Assembly: GCF_014337925.2 (NCBI RefSeq)
Contig: NZ_CP143423.1
Location: 4,370,501-4,434,500, forward strand
Length of the DNA: 64,000 bases
Source of the DNA: Roseobacter fucihabitans
Lineage (GTDB): Bacteria > Pseudomonadota > Alphaproteobacteria > Rhodobacterales > Rhodobacteraceae
Direction of reading: 5' to 3'
The notes below the pieces were generated by a model. It was not told the DNA's origin and searched no databases. It worked only from the letters and a program-made list of their open reading frames with translations. Shown here piece after piece: positions 8,890-18,550 of this stretch; position 1 is the first letter of the stretch, and every line of letters begins with the position of its first letter. The position numbers were made by a program, and so were the translations under genes.

Positions 8890-9585
8890 TTACCGCAGCG
8901 CGCGGGCCTTCATGGTCTCGTAATAGGGCAATGCCTGCGCCAGAACCTCCGCGGCTGGTCCGTTGAGATTTGGCAACGGCCCTTCGGCCCCGGCAAACCC
9001 GGTGCTTTTGTGAACGGCATTATACCAATGCGCGCCCCAAACGCCGTCTTCATCGCGCGGACCGGCAGACCATTCCAGCATCCCCGGATCAAAAGGCAGA
9101 TCAATCGCCCTGCATAACCGACGCAGCGCCCTTTCGGGGTGCGCGCGAATATCGGTGCTGTCCACCACCACGCCGCCCAGGCTCTCGAACAGCGCCGATT
9201 GTTGCGCATATCCGATATCTTCCAGCGTCGGCATGACATGTTTAGCCGTATAGCTCGCGATCACCCGCGCCGGGTGACGCAGCAGGTGAATGTTCACACA
9301 ATCCCGCGCCCAATCGAGCGGAAACCCCTCGAGCATGTGATGCGGCATATGTTTCATATAGAGGTGCGGTGCACCGTCACAGGACGCACAAAGTGACGCC
9401 GCCTTTTTAGGGTCGTTCAGATGGTGCGCCAATATCTCCGCCCGCATCGGATGATCCGCGCCCGACCGCGCCAGATAGGCCGCGTAAAACGGCTCATCCA
9501 TGACCGCAAAGTCGGCGCGCGCGCCAAAGCTATACATCATCGCGGTAGATAAATTGCGGGGTCCCGACCACATTGCAATGCGCAT
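8890..9585 (-). CDS. Sulfotransferase-like P-loop protein
   Basis: A 231-residue protein with the sulfotransferase-type nucleotide-binding pattern at its very start, MRIAMWSGPRNLSTAMMYSF, which resembles the 5'-phosphosulfate binding loop. A second region, LLRHPARVIASY, matches the 3'-phosphate binding motif of the family. Homologues of this type are small cytoplasmic proteins whose substrate is generally unknown. It overlaps nothing and is convergent with argG. The 191 bases upstream hold no gene that I can see. Transfer of sulfate from PAPS is the family expectation, not something visible here. Confidence 0.7.
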   Translation of the reverse strand: MRIAMWSGPRNLSTAMMYSFGARADFAVMDEPFYAAYLARSGADHPMRAEILAHHLNDPKKAASLCASCDGAPHLYMKHMPHHMLEGFPLDWARDCVNIHLLRHPARVIASYTAKHVMPTLEDIGYAQQSALFESLGGVVVDSTDIRAHPERALRRLCRAIDLPFDPGMLEWSAGPRDEDGVWGAHWYNAVHKSTGFAGAEGPLPNLNGPAAEVLAQALPYYETMKARALR

Positions 9586-9776
9586 CAGGAGCCCATTCCA
9601 GCCGCTTGGTTTGTTTCAATGCGCATGGCGTGCCGTCCTTGATGTTTCAAAACACGCTAAAAACCTGCACCGGGAATGCCAAGACATAAACTGTGTTCAC
9701 CTGCCCGTGAGGTCGCAGGCTCGTGAGTTGCGCCGCCACGCGTCCCGCTTCATTCTGAAAGCAAAGGAGTCTTGCC

Positions 9777-10439
9777 ATGATGAAACGTGACACAGTGAAG
9801 TCCATTGTCCTTGCGGGAATGATCGCCCTTGGATTTGTGGTGCAAACTCACAAATCTCATGCCGCAGATCTGGAGACCCTGACGGTTGCGGGGGGCTGTT
9901 TCTGGTGTGTGGAATCCGACTTCGAGAGGGTCAAGGGGGTCAAGGAAGCAGTGTCCGGATTTGCCGGGGGGGCTGTTCCAAACCCGACCTACAAGCAGGT
10001 CACGGGCGGGGGCACCGGTCATTATGAGGCGGTTCAGATCACTTATGATGCAAGCGTCGTCGATCGGCGGACGCTTTTGGATATGTTCCTGCGCTCCGTC
10101 GATCCGACCGATGCGGGTGGGCAGTTCTGTGACCGCGGTGACAGTTATCGTACCGCGATCTTTGTCGGCTCTGCGGCAGACGAAAAAACCGCCAAAGCCG
10201 CCATTACCAAAGCCCAGAACGATTTGGGTCAAACAATTGTAACCCCGATTCTACGCGCCTCTGAGTTTTACCCCGCGGACGCCTATCATCAGGATTATTA
10301 CAAAAGTTCGAAAGTAATTATCACAAGGTTTGGCCCAAAGCGCAAAGCCAACGCCTATAAGGCCTACCGCGCGGCATGCGGACGCGACGCGCGCGTTCGC
10401 GAGCTTTGGGGAAATGCAGCGCCCTTCGCGGGCAGCTAG
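9777..10439 (+). CDS. msrA: Peptide methionine sulfoxide reductase MsrA, exported
   Basis: A 220-residue MsrA that reduces methionine-S-sulfoxide in proteins. The catalytic motif GGCFWCVE places the reactive Cys at position 41, and FAGG, YHQDYY and the downstream Asp-Pro-Thr-Asp segment are all family features. Before it sits a signal peptide: [10 protein letters not shown], then a hydrophobic stretch [12 protein letters not shown], with probable cleavage near SHAAD. The enzyme should therefore act in the periplasm, unlike the usual cytoplasmic MsrA. AGGAG lies seven bases before the ATG. A further Cys near the C-terminus (YRAACGRDA) may be the resolving one. The convergent malic enzyme ends three bases after its stop. 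Confidence 0.93.
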   Translation: MMKRDTVKSIVLAGMIALGFVVQTHKSHAADLETLTVAGGCFWCVESDFERVKGVKEAVSGFAGGAVPNPTYKQVTGGGTGHYEAVQITYDASVVDRRTLLDMFLRSVDPTDAGGQFCDRGDSYRTAIFVGSAADEKTAKAAITKAQNDLGQTIVTPILRASEFYPADAYHQDYYKSSKVIITRFGPKRKANAYKAYRAACGRDARVRELWGNAAPFAGS

Positions 10440-10442
10440 TAT

Positions 10443-12698
10443 TTAGCCAACCTTGCACGCCGCCAGAACAGCCATGTTAAGGATGTCATTGGCGGTTGAA
10501 CCGGTGGAGCAAATCTGGATCGACCCCTCAACACCCGCGAGGATCGGCCCAATGACTGTCGCACCCGCCATCTCCTGCATCAGCTTCACCGATATGCTGG
10601 CAGAATGGCGGGCAGGCACCACCAGGATGTTCGCAGGCCCGGTCAGACGCGAAAAAGGATAACTTTCCTGCACCTTCGTGTTCAACGCCACGTCCACCGT
10701 CATCTCCCCTTCATATTCGAAACTGACGCCGCGCCGGTCGAGCACATCCGCCGCCTTTGCCATCTTGTCCGCACGTTCGGAAACCGGATAGCCAAAGGTC
10801 GAGAAACTGACAAAAGCCACACGCGGCTCCAGCCCCATGTTCTGGGAAACCGTCGCCGCACGTTCTGCGATATTGGCGAGATCCTCCTCATCGGGCCATT
10901 CGTTGACGATTGTATCGGCGATGAAAACGATCCGCCCTTTGTGCAAAAGCGCCGTGATCCCCGCCACGCCGTGTTCCTTATCCGCGTTATAAACGTGGTT
11001 GATCCGATCCAGAATATGCGCCGATTTACGCGTCGCACCCGTCACCAACCCATCGCCATGCCCATGCGCCAACATCAATGCGGAAAACACATGGCGGTCC
11101 CTGGCCGCCAGACGATGGATATCCTGCGCATCAAATCCACGCCGGTAAAGCCGTTCATAAAGGAACTGCTTATACGTCTCTAAATGGGTTGTTTTAGCCG
11201 CATTCACGATCTCGATCTCGCGGTCCGCACCCTCCAGCCCCGCCGTTTTGAGCTTTGCTTTCACGTCCTCCGCTCGACCCACAACCAGCGCTTTTCCAAG
11301 CCCGGCACGCTGATACATTACCGCGGCACGTAGCACGCGCGGATCATCGCCTTCGGCGAAAATCATCCGGGCCTGATTGGCCCGCGCCCGCGCATTAATA
11401 CCACGCAAAACGCTGGCCGTCGGGTCCATCCGTGATTTCAGGGACAGCTCGTAAGCCTCCATGTCGATGATAGGACGCCGCGCCGCGCCCGTATCCATCC
11501 CGGCCTTTGCAACAGCAGGCGGCACCCGGTGGATCAGCCGCGGATCAAACGGCGTGGGAATGATATAATCACGCCCGAACGTGAGGTTTTTACCATAGGC
11601 CAACGCGACCTCATCCGGCACATCTTCACGCGCCAGATTGGCCAGAGCATGGGCACAGGCGATTTTCATCTCATCATTGATCGCGCGGGCGTTGATGTCG
11701 AGCGCCCCCCGGAACAGATAGGGAAACCCAAGCACGTTATTGACCTGATTGGGATAATCGCTGCGCCCGGTGGCGACAATCGCATCGGGGCGAACCTCAT
11801 GCGCCTCTTCGGGCGTGATCTCGGGATCCGGGTTTGCCATGGCGAAAATGACCGGGTTATCGCCCATACTCGTGACCATATCCTGCGTCACGGCCCCTTT
11901 GACCGACACGCCCAAAAACACATCGGCACCCTTCATTGCGTCCTCGAGCGTGCGCAGTTCCGTCGCCACGGCATGCGCCGATTTCCATTGGTTCATACCC
12001 TCAGCACGACCCTGATAAATCACGCCTTTTGTATCACACATGATACAATTCTGATGGCGCGCGCCCATCGCCTTGAGCAGTTCAAGACAAGCGATCCCCG
12101 CAGCCCCCGCGCCGTTCAGCACGATGCGCACATCCTCGATCTTCTTGTCGGAAATTTTGAGCGCGTTCAAAAGACCGGCGGCGCAAATCACGGCCGTCCC
12201 GTGCTGATCATCGTGAAAGACCGGGATGTCCATCTCTTCCTTGAGACGCTGTTCGATGATGAAACACTCCGGCGCCTTGATATCCTCAAGGTTGATCCCA
12301 CCAAAGGTCGGCCCCATCAGCTTCACCGCGTTTATGAAGGCATCGGTGTCCTCAGTGTCGAGTTCGATATCGATGCTGTTCACATCGGCAAAGCGTTTGA
12401 ACAGAACCGCCTTACCCTCCATCACCGGCTTGGAGGCCAGCGCGCCGAGATTGCCAAGGCCCAGCACCGCCGTTCCATTTGAAATCACCGCAACCAGATT
12501 GCCCTTGTTGGTGTAATCATAAGCCGTTTCCGGGTTCGCCGCGATCGCCTCGCAGGGCACGGCGACGCCGGGGGAATAGGCAAGGCTCAAATCGCGCTGC
12601 GTAGTCATCGGTACGGTCGCGGTAATCTCAAACTTTCCGGGCGTTGGTTCGAGGTGGAAGGCCAGCGCCTCTTCGGGGGTCACGCGGGTTTTGGACAT
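10443..12698 (-). CDS. maeB: NADP-type malic enzyme fused to phosphotransacetylase domain
   Basis: A 751-residue malic enzyme of the MaeB type. The N-terminal 420 residues are the malic enzyme, with YSPGVAVPC, VFHDDQHGTAVI and the dinucleotide fold LNGAGAAGIACLEL. The C-terminal 320 residues resemble phosphate acetyltransferase (VGRAEDVKAKL, FSALMLAHGHGDGLVTG) but in such fusions usually serve regulation by acetyl-CoA. It oxidatively decarboxylates malate to pyruvate. The ATG at 12698 (protein start MSKTRVTPEEALAF) is preceded by AAAGG; a longer frame to 12752 lacks support. It is divergent from mutS across 137 bases. Confidence 0.94.
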   Translation of the reverse strand: MSKTRVTPEEALAFHLEPTPGKFEITATVPMTTQRDLSLAYSPGVAVPCEAIAANPETAYDYTNKGNLVAVISNGTAVLGLGNLGALASKPVMEGKAVLFKRFADVNSIDIELDTEDTDAFINAVKLMGPTFGGINLEDIKAPECFIIEQRLKEEMDIPVFHDDQHGTAVICAAGLLNALKISDKKIEDVRIVLNGAGAAGIACLELLKAMGARHQNCIMCDTKGVIYQGRAEGMNQWKSAHAVATELRTLEDAMKGADVFLGVSVKGAVTQDMVTSMGDNPVIFAMANPDPEITPEEAHEVRPDAIVATGRSDYPNQVNNVLGFPYLFRGALDINARAINDEMKIACAHALANLAREDVPDEVALAYGKNLTFGRDYIIPTPFDPRLIHRVPPAVAKAGMDTGAARRPIIDMEAYELSLKSRMDPTASVLRGINARARANQARMIFAEGDDPRVLRAAVMYQRAGLGKALVVGRAEDVKAKLKTAGLEGADREIEIVNAAKTTHLETYKQFLYERLYRRGFDAQDIHRLAARDRHVFSALMLAHGHGDGLVTGATRKSAHILDRINHVYNADKEHGVAGITALLHKGRIVFIADTIVNEWPDEEDLANIAERAATVSQNMGLEPRVAFVSFSTFGYPVSERADKMAKAADVLDRRGVSFEYEGEMTVDVALNTKVQESYPFSRLTGPANILVVPARHSASISVKLMQEMAGATVIGPILAGVEGSIQICSTGSTANDILNMAVLAACKVG

Positions 12699-12835
12699 GG
12701 GAAGGCGGCCTTTGCTAATGTTCTGAACCCCGATATCTAGCCCAGCAGGCAACCATCCTCAAGCAGACAGCATTTGTGGCTTTTACCTCGTCGCGCGCGT
12801 TTGTAAGGTCATGCGAAACCGCCGGGGGGCATCGC

Positions 12836-15472
12836 ATGACCGTTACGCCGATGATGGCGCAATATCTCGAATTGAAGGCCGATTATGCGGATGCTTTGCT
12901 GTTCTACCGCATGGGAGATTTTTATGAGATGTTCTTTGAGGATGCCGTTGCAGCCGCCGAGGCGCTCGACATTGCCCTGACTAAACGTGGCAAGCATGAT
13001 GGCGCCGACATACCGATGTGCGGTGTTCCGGTGCATGCCGCCGAGGGGTATTTGCTGACGCTGATCCGCAAGGGGTTTCGCGTTGCGGTTTGTGAACAGA
13101 TGGAAAGCCCGGCAGAGGCAAAAAAACGGGGCTCGAAATCGGTCGTGAACCGCGATGTCGTGCGGTTGGTGACGCCGGGGACGCTGACCGAAGAAGCGCT
13201 GCTGGAGGCGCGGCGGCACAATTATCTAGCCGCATTCGCTCAGGTTAGAGACACATATGCGCTCGCCTGGGTCGATATATCCACCGGTGCGTTTCATGTA
13301 ATGCCTCTGACGCGGGTGCGCTTGGGTGCGGAGCTGGCGCGTCTGGCACCCTCTGAGCTGATCGTGAGCGAGACCCAAGAAGCGGAGTTGCGCGACACCG
13401 TTGAGGAGTTTGGTATTGCCTTGACCGGCCTGGCGCGATCCGCCTTTGACAGCACGGGGAGTGAAAAACGCCTTTGTGATCTGTTTGAGGTTGAAACGCT
13501 GGACTCCTTCGGGGCGTTTGACCGTGCGGAAATTGCCGCCATGGGCGCGGTGTTACAATATCTTGAAATCACGCAGAAAGGTAAATTGCCGCTCCTGCGT
13601 GCACCCCAGAGAGAAGCCGAAACCCGCACGGTTCAGATCGACGCAGCCACAAGACGCAACCTTGAATTGACGCAGGCCTTGTCCGGTGGACGGGCCGGGT
13701 CGTTATTATCGGTGATCGACAAAACCGTCACAGCCGGGGGCGCGCGTCTTCTGGAACGGCGTCTGTCCAGCCCGTCTCGCATACTCAGCGTCTTGCGCAA
13801 GCGGCTGGATGCCGTCGCCTGGGCTAATGATAATGCAGCACAGCGTCATAAAATACGCGACCAACTGCGCAAAGTTCCCGATCTTGATCGCGCGCTCTCG
13901 CGTCTGTCTTTGGATCGGGGCGGGCCCCGCGATTTAGCCGCGATCAGAAACGGATTGGCGCAGGCGGAATTGCTGCGCGATGATCTAAGCGAGCCCGCTG
14001 TCCCGGACCTCCTGGTGAATGTCATCCACGCCTTGCGCGGTCATTCCGAATTGATCGACCATCTGGAAACGGCGCTGATCGCCGAGCCTCCTCTTTTGGT
14101 ACGCGATGGCGGCTTCATCGCGCCGGGTGTTGACGATGACCTAGACGAGGCGCGAAAGCTGCGCGACGAAGGTCGCGGTGTTATTGCGAAGATGCAGGCT
14201 GAATTCGTCTCTAATACGGGCATTTCGTCTCTGAAGATCAAGCACAATAACGTTTTGGGGTATTTCATCGAAACGCCCAGCACCCATGCGGAAAAAATGT
14301 TGTCTGCGCCCTTGTCAGAGACGTTTATTCACCGCCAGACGACGGCCAATCAGGTGCGCTTTACCACGGTCGAACTCTCCGAAATGGAGACCAGGATTCT
14401 CAACGCGGGCGGGCGGGCGTTGGAGATCGAAAAGCGGTTGTTTGAAACTCTGCGCAACCACGCTCTCAAACACGCCGCCGATATCGCACAGGCGGCTGGT
14501 GGTTTATCAGAACTCGATTTGACGGCAGCCCTTGCCGAGCTCGCAACGACGGAAAACTGGAGCGCGCCAAAAATCGACGATTCCCGCGCTTTTGCCATTG
14601 AAGGCGGCAGGCATCCGGTTGTCGAAAATGCGCTGCAACGCAGCTCGGGCGATCCCTTTATTGCCAATGATTGTGATCTGAGTGCCGAGGCAGGGGCTGC
14701 GAATATCTGGCTGCTCACCGGTCCGAACATGGCGGGTAAATCGACGTTTCTGAGGCAAAATGCGATCATCGCCCTGCTCGCGCAGATGGGCAGTTTTGTA
14801 CCCGCAAACTCCGCCCATATCGGCCTGATCAGCCAGCTGTTCAGCCGGGTCGGGGCGTCGGATGATCTCGCGCGGGGTCGTTCGACTTTTATGGTCGAAA
14901 TGGTCGAAACCGCCGCGATCCTTAACCAAGCGGATGACCGCGCCCTCGTTATTTTGGATGAAATCGGGCGGGGTACGGCGACCTATGACGGGCTGTCGAT
15001 TGCCTGGGCAACGCTGGAACACCTGCATGACGTCAATCGCAGTCGCGCGCTTTTTGCCACGCATTATCACGAGATGACAGCGCTGGCCGGGAAGCTGCCA
15101 GGTGTCGACAATGCGACGGTCACCGTGAAGGAGTGGGAAGGCGAAGTGATCTTCCTGCATGAGGTGAAGCGCGGCGCGGCGGACCGCTCTTATGGGGTAC
15201 AGGTGGCTCAATTGGCAGGGCTGCCCGCGGCGGTGATTGCCCGCGCGCGTGTCGTGTTGGAAGCCCTTGAGAAAGGCGAACGTGAAGGCGGCGCCACGCA
15301 GAAAACACTGATCGACGATTTACCGCTGTTTTCGGCCAGACCGACACCGCAAGCCGCGCCTGCGAAATCGTCGTTGCTTGAAGAGCGGCTATCGGCAATC
15401 CACCCGGACGAGCTTACGCCGAAGCAGGCGCTGGAGATGCTCTATGCGCTTAAAGAGGCGGCTAAGAACTGA
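12836..15472 (+). CDS. mutS: DNA mismatch repair protein MutS
   Basis: An 878-residue mismatch-recognition ATPase. The mismatch-binding Phe-X-Glu motif is in MGDFYEMFFEDA, about 30 residues from the start. The ATPase has Walker A GPNMAGKSTFLRQ, then the DDLARGRSTFMVEM signature and Walker B LVILDEIGRGT. The ATHYHEM segment follows. The C-terminus ends with the conserved dimerisation tail (LTPKQALEMLYALKE). I chose the ATG at 12836 (MTVTPMMAQYLELK), since the extra 20 residues of the longer frame do not look like the family. mutL is not in the window. It is convergent with grpE. Confidence 0.96.
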   Translation: MTVTPMMAQYLELKADYADALLFYRMGDFYEMFFEDAVAAAEALDIALTKRGKHDGADIPMCGVPVHAAEGYLLTLIRKGFRVAVCEQMESPAEAKKRGSKSVVNRDVVRLVTPGTLTEEALLEARRHNYLAAFAQVRDTYALAWVDISTGAFHVMPLTRVRLGAELARLAPSELIVSETQEAELRDTVEEFGIALTGLARSAFDSTGSEKRLCDLFEVETLDSFGAFDRAEIAAMGAVLQYLEITQKGKLPLLRAPQREAETRTVQIDAATRRNLELTQALSGGRAGSLLSVIDKTVTAGGARLLERRLSSPSRILSVLRKRLDAVAWANDNAAQRHKIRDQLRKVPDLDRALSRLSLDRGGPRDLAAIRNGLAQAELLRDDLSEPAVPDLLVNVIHALRGHSELIDHLETALIAEPPLLVRDGGFIAPGVDDDLDEARKLRDEGRGVIAKMQAEFVSNTGISSLKIKHNNVLGYFIETPSTHAEKMLSAPLSETFIHRQTTANQVRFTTVELSEMETRILNAGGRALEIEKRLFETLRNHALKHAADIAQAAGGLSELDLTAALAELATTENWSAPKIDDSRAFAIEGGRHPVVENALQRSSGDPFIANDCDLSAEAGAANIWLLTGPNMAGKSTFLRQNAIIALLAQMGSFVPANSAHIGLISQLFSRVGASDDLARGRSTFMVEMVETAAILNQADDRALVILDEIGRGTATYDGLSIAWATLEHLHDVNRSRALFATHYHEMTALAGKLPGVDNATVTVKEWEGEVIFLHEVKRGAADRSYGVQVAQLAGLPAAVIARARVVLEALEKGEREGGATQKTLIDDLPLFSARPTPQAAPAKSSLLEERLSAIHPDELTPKQALEMLYALKEAAKN

Positions 15473-15479
15473 TCGTACC

Positions 15480-16043
15480 TTAACTTTTAGGCATCGAGGA
15501 CACGCCGACCTGCGCAGGGCGCAGCAAGCGGTCATGCAGCATGAAACCTTCGGCTGCGACCTGAATGATGTCACCTGCCTTCGTACCAGGCACGGGAGCT
15601 TCGAACATCGCCTGATGGTGTTGCGGATCAAAACGATCCCCAACATGGGGCGCAATCACCTCAATACCGTGCTTTTTGAACACGCTCAGAAGCTCGCGCA
15701 TGGTCAGCTCAATGCCCTCAATCAAGGCGGAATTCGACCCCTTTTGCTCTTCGGTGATGGTCTCCAGCGCGCGTTTCATATTGTCATAGACCGGCAACAT
15801 GTCGCGCGATAGTTTGGAACCACCGTAATTTTCCGCTTCACGACGGTCGCGATCCGAACGCTTGCGCGCGTTTTCCGCATCCGCCAAAGCCCGCATGAAA
15901 CGGTCCCGCAATTCATCGCGTTCCGCGCGGACCTGCTCTAACTCCATTTCTTCATCGTCAATCTCTGCCATTTCCTCTGCATAGGCTTCCGCCTCTGCGT
16001 CCTCAATGTCGTCCAGAAACTCGTTATTCTTGGGTTCGGCCAT
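15480..16043 (-). CDS. grpE: GrpE nucleotide exchange factor
   Basis: A 187-residue cochaperone that releases ADP from DnaK. A very acidic N-terminal coiled coil (EAEAYAEEMAEIDDEEMELEQ) leads to the family core RFMRALADAENARKRSDRDR and the beta domain ending in VAAEGFMLHDRLLRPAQVGV. GAGGTGA lies before the ATG. It lies nine bases downstream of hrcA on the same strand, the classic heat-shock pairing, so the two are probably one transcript. dnaK and dnaJ are not in the window. Confidence 0.96.
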   Translation of the reverse strand: MAEPKNNEFLDDIEDAEAEAYAEEMAEIDDEEMELEQVRAERDELRDRFMRALADAENARKRSDRDRREAENYGGSKLSRDMLPVYDNMKRALETITEEQKGSNSALIEGIELTMRELLSVFKKHGIEVIAPHVGDRFDPQHHQAMFEAPVPGTKAGDIIQVAAEGFMLHDRLLRPAQVGVSSMPKS

Positions 16044-16052
16044 TTTTCACCT

Positions 16053-17117
16053 CTAGCTCCGGTCTGAGATCAGCTTTCCAACCAGCTGCGCCGTGTAATT
16101 CACAATCGGCACAATGCGTCCATAATTCAGTCTCGTGGGACCAATGACCCCAACGGCACCAATGATCTTACGATCAGCGTTCATATATGGGGAAACCACC
16201 AGAGAGGAACCCGAAAGTGAAAAAAGTTTGTTCTCAGAACCAATAAAAATGCGCACACCTTCGCCACCCTCGGTCAATTCGAGGAATTCGGCGATGTCAC
16301 GTTTGCGTTCGAGGTCATCAAACAGGCGTCGGATGCGCTCCAAATCCTCGGATTCGCCGTCCTCGGTCAACAGATTCGACCGCCCCCGCACGATCAGCCG
16401 CTCGATCTGATCCCCCTCACCTTCCCAAACGGCCAGACCGCTTTGGACCAGCGCCTGAGCGAGCGAATCGATTTCCTGGCGGCGACTGGTGATTTGCGTC
16501 TGGATGCTGGTCTGCAATTCGCTCAGGGTCTTGCCCTCGATCAGCGCATTGAGGAAATTCGCCGCCTCCCGCATGGAGCTTGGCGTCTGTCCGGGAGGCG
16601 GCGTGAACAGGCGATTTTCGACGTGACCATCGGCAAACACCAACACCACCAAGGCGCGCTCCGGGGATAGCGACACGAATTCGATATGTTTGATCGGCGC
16701 CTCACGCTTGGGCGTCAACACCAGCGACGCACCATGGGTCACCCCCGATAACGCCGACCCAACACGGTCCAAAAGGCCGCTTACATCCTGCTCGTTTGAT
16801 CCAAAGGTCGCGTCGATCTTTTCACGGTCGGTCTCGTCGGGATTGCCGATCTCCAGCAACCCATCGACGAACATGCGCAACCCTTGTTGCGTCGGGATTC
16901 GCCCCGCGCTGACGTGGGGGCTGTCCAGCAGCCCGAGGTATTCAAGGTCCTGCATCACGTTACGGATGGTGGCAGCACTGACCTTTTCGCTGAAATCACG
17001 CGTTAGGGTGCGCGAACCCACCGGCATGCCATCGGCCAAATACCCCTCGACCACACGGCGAAACACTTCGCGTGAGCGGTCATTCATTTCACCCAGGATA
17101 TTTGGCACGTCATTCAT
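16053..17117 (-). CDS. hrcA: Heat-inducible transcription repressor HrcA
   Basis: A 354-residue repressor that binds CIRCE elements upstream of chaperone operons. The N-terminal winged helix carries VGSRTLTRDFSEKVSAATIR, and the GRIPTQQGLRMFVD segment and the GVIGPTRLNYGRIVP C-terminus are diagnostic. The ATG at 17117 has AGGA eight bases upstream. It heads an hrcA-grpE pair and is divergent from rph. I found no CIRCE inverted repeat in the intergenic stretch 17118-17228, so the operon is probably not autoregulated that way; its target is presumably groESL elsewhere. Confidence 0.95.
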   Translation of the reverse strand: MNDVPNILGEMNDRSREVFRRVVEGYLADGMPVGSRTLTRDFSEKVSAATIRNVMQDLEYLGLLDSPHVSAGRIPTQQGLRMFVDGLLEIGNPDETDREKIDATFGSNEQDVSGLLDRVGSALSGVTHGASLVLTPKREAPIKHIEFVSLSPERALVVLVFADGHVENRLFTPPPGQTPSSMREAANFLNALIEGKTLSELQTSIQTQITSRRQEIDSLAQALVQSGLAVWEGEGDQIERLIVRGRSNLLTEDGESEDLERIRRLFDDLERKRDIAEFLELTEGGEGVRIFIGSENKLFSLSGSSLVVSPYMNADRKIIGAVGVIGPTRLNYGRIVPIVNYTAQLVGKLISDRS

Positions 17118-17228
17118 GGGGGCATCCTACCTGATGACGCATAAAAGCATAAGGGGGGCAGATTTCAATCGGGGTTGCATATCATCACATGGGAAAGGTA
17201 TCGGAGAGTATATAGAAAAGGATATAAT

Positions 17229-17942
17229 ATGCGCCCTTCAAATCGTGCTCTGGATGAAATGCGAACTGTTTCGATTGAAACAGATTTCACGAAACATGCC
17301 GAAGGGTGCGCCCTGATCAAGATGGGAGATACGCATGTGCTCTGCACCGCCACCATCGAGGACCGGGTGCCGCCCTTTATCAAAGGGTCCGGTTTGGGGT
17401 GGGTTACGGCGGAATACGGGATGCTCCCCCGTGCCACGAACACGCGGATGCGGCGCGAGGCGGCGTCGGGCAAGCAAGGTGGGCGGACGGTTGAAATCCA
17501 ACGGCTGATCGGGCGCTCCCTGCGCGCCGGCGTGGATCGCGTGGCCCTTGGGGAACGTCAGATTACCGTGGATTGCGATGTGTTGCAGGCCGATGGCGGC
17601 ACGCGTTGCGCGTCGATCACGGGGGGTTGGATCGCCTTGCGCCTTGCGGTGAACAAATTGATGAAAGCGGGCGATGTCATTAGCGACCCGATGCCCGATC
17701 CGGTCGCCGCGATCAGCTGTGGCATCTATGCGGGCCAACCTGTTTTGGATCTCGATTATCCCGAAGATTCCGAAGCGGGCGTGGACGGCAATTTCATCAT
17801 GACCGGATCGCATCAGTTGATCGAAATTCAGATGAGCGCCGAAGGTTCGGTTTTTTCACGCGATCAGATGAACGCCCTGATGGACCTTGCGGAAAAAGGT
17901 GTTTCCGAACTGGCCGCCGCCCAAAAAGCAGCCACCTCATGA
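17229..17942 (+). CDS. rph: Ribonuclease PH
   Basis: A 237-residue phosphorolytic 3'-5' exoribonuclease that trims tRNA precursors. The start is [14 protein letters not shown], and [26 protein letters not shown] and the [18 protein letters not shown] segment are clear family signatures. The ATG at 17229 follows AAAAGGA at good spacing; the reading frame extends 18 codons further upstream without support. Its stop overlaps the rdgB start as ATGA, so rph, rdgB and hemW form a rightward overlapping set. The rph-rdgB pairing is common in proteobacteria. Confidence 0.96.
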   Translation: MRPSNRALDEMRTVSIETDFTKHAEGCALIKMGDTHVLCTATIEDRVPPFIKGSGLGWVTAEYGMLPRATNTRMRREAASGKQGGRTVEIQRLIGRSLRAGVDRVALGERQITVDCDVLQADGGTRCASITGGWIALRLAVNKLMKAGDVISDPMPDPVAAISCGIYAGQPVLDLDYPEDSEAGVDGNFIMTGSHQLIEIQMSAEGSVFSRDQMNALMDLAEKGVSELAAAQKAATS

Positions 17943-18550
17943 GCAGGCGGTTCGACGGCAAGCGGATCCTGATTGCCACGCATAACGCGGGGAAACTTGA
18001 GGAAATGGCGCAGCTGTTCGAGCCTTTCGGTGTGACCGTGGTTGGTGCTGCCGAAATGAACCTGGCCGAACCAGAAGAGACCGAAACCACCTTCATCGGC
18101 AACGCTCGTATCAAGGCGCAGGCGGCGGTCAAGGCCACCGGCCTGCCCGCGCTGGCAGATGATTCCGGGATTGAGGTCGAGGCACTGGACAATCAGCCCG
18201 GTGTTTACACGGCCGATTGGGCCGAAACGCCCGATGGTCGCGATTTCATTATGGCGATGACCAAGACGCACAATCTATTGGAATCGAAGGGGGCACCGCA
18301 CCCCCGTCGTGCGCGGTTTCGGGCAACATTTGTGCTGGCCTGGCCCGACGGTCATGACGAGGTGTTCGAGGGTAAGGTCAACGGGAGTTTGGTTTGGCCG
18401 ATGCGCGGTGCGGTCGGGCATGGGTATGATCCGATGTTCCAACCGGATGGCCACGAGATGACCTTTGCCGAGATGGACCCGGCGCAAAAGAACTGCATCA
18501 GCCACAGGGCGGATGCCTTTAGCAAACTGATCGCGGGTTGTTTTGGCTGA
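17939..18550 (+). CDS. rdgB: Inosine/xanthosine triphosphate pyrophosphatase
   Basis: A 203-residue HAM1/RdgB enzyme that hydrolyses non-canonical purine triphosphates (ITP, dITP, XTP) and keeps them out of nucleic acids. The N-terminal motif [17 protein letters not shown], the [13 protein letters not shown] catalytic loop and [10 protein letters not shown] with [10 protein letters not shown] and SHRADAF are all present. It overlaps rph by four bases (ATGA) and hemW by eight, so translation is likely coupled through all three. Confidence 0.96.
   Translation: MSRRFDGKRILIATHNAGKLEEMAQLFEPFGVTVVGAAEMNLAEPEETETTFIGNARIKAQAAVKATGLPALADDSGIEVEALDNQPGVYTADWAETPDGRDFIMAMTKTHNLLESKGAPHPRRARFRATFVLAWPDGHDEVFEGKVNGSLVWPMRGAVGHGYDPMFQPDGHEMTFAEMDPAQKNCISHRADAFSKLIAGCFG

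Noticed and set aside
17118-17228. CIRCE operator for HrcA in the hrcA-rph gap
   Set aside because: No inverted pair resembling TTAGCACTC-N9-GAGTGCTAA is present on either strand.
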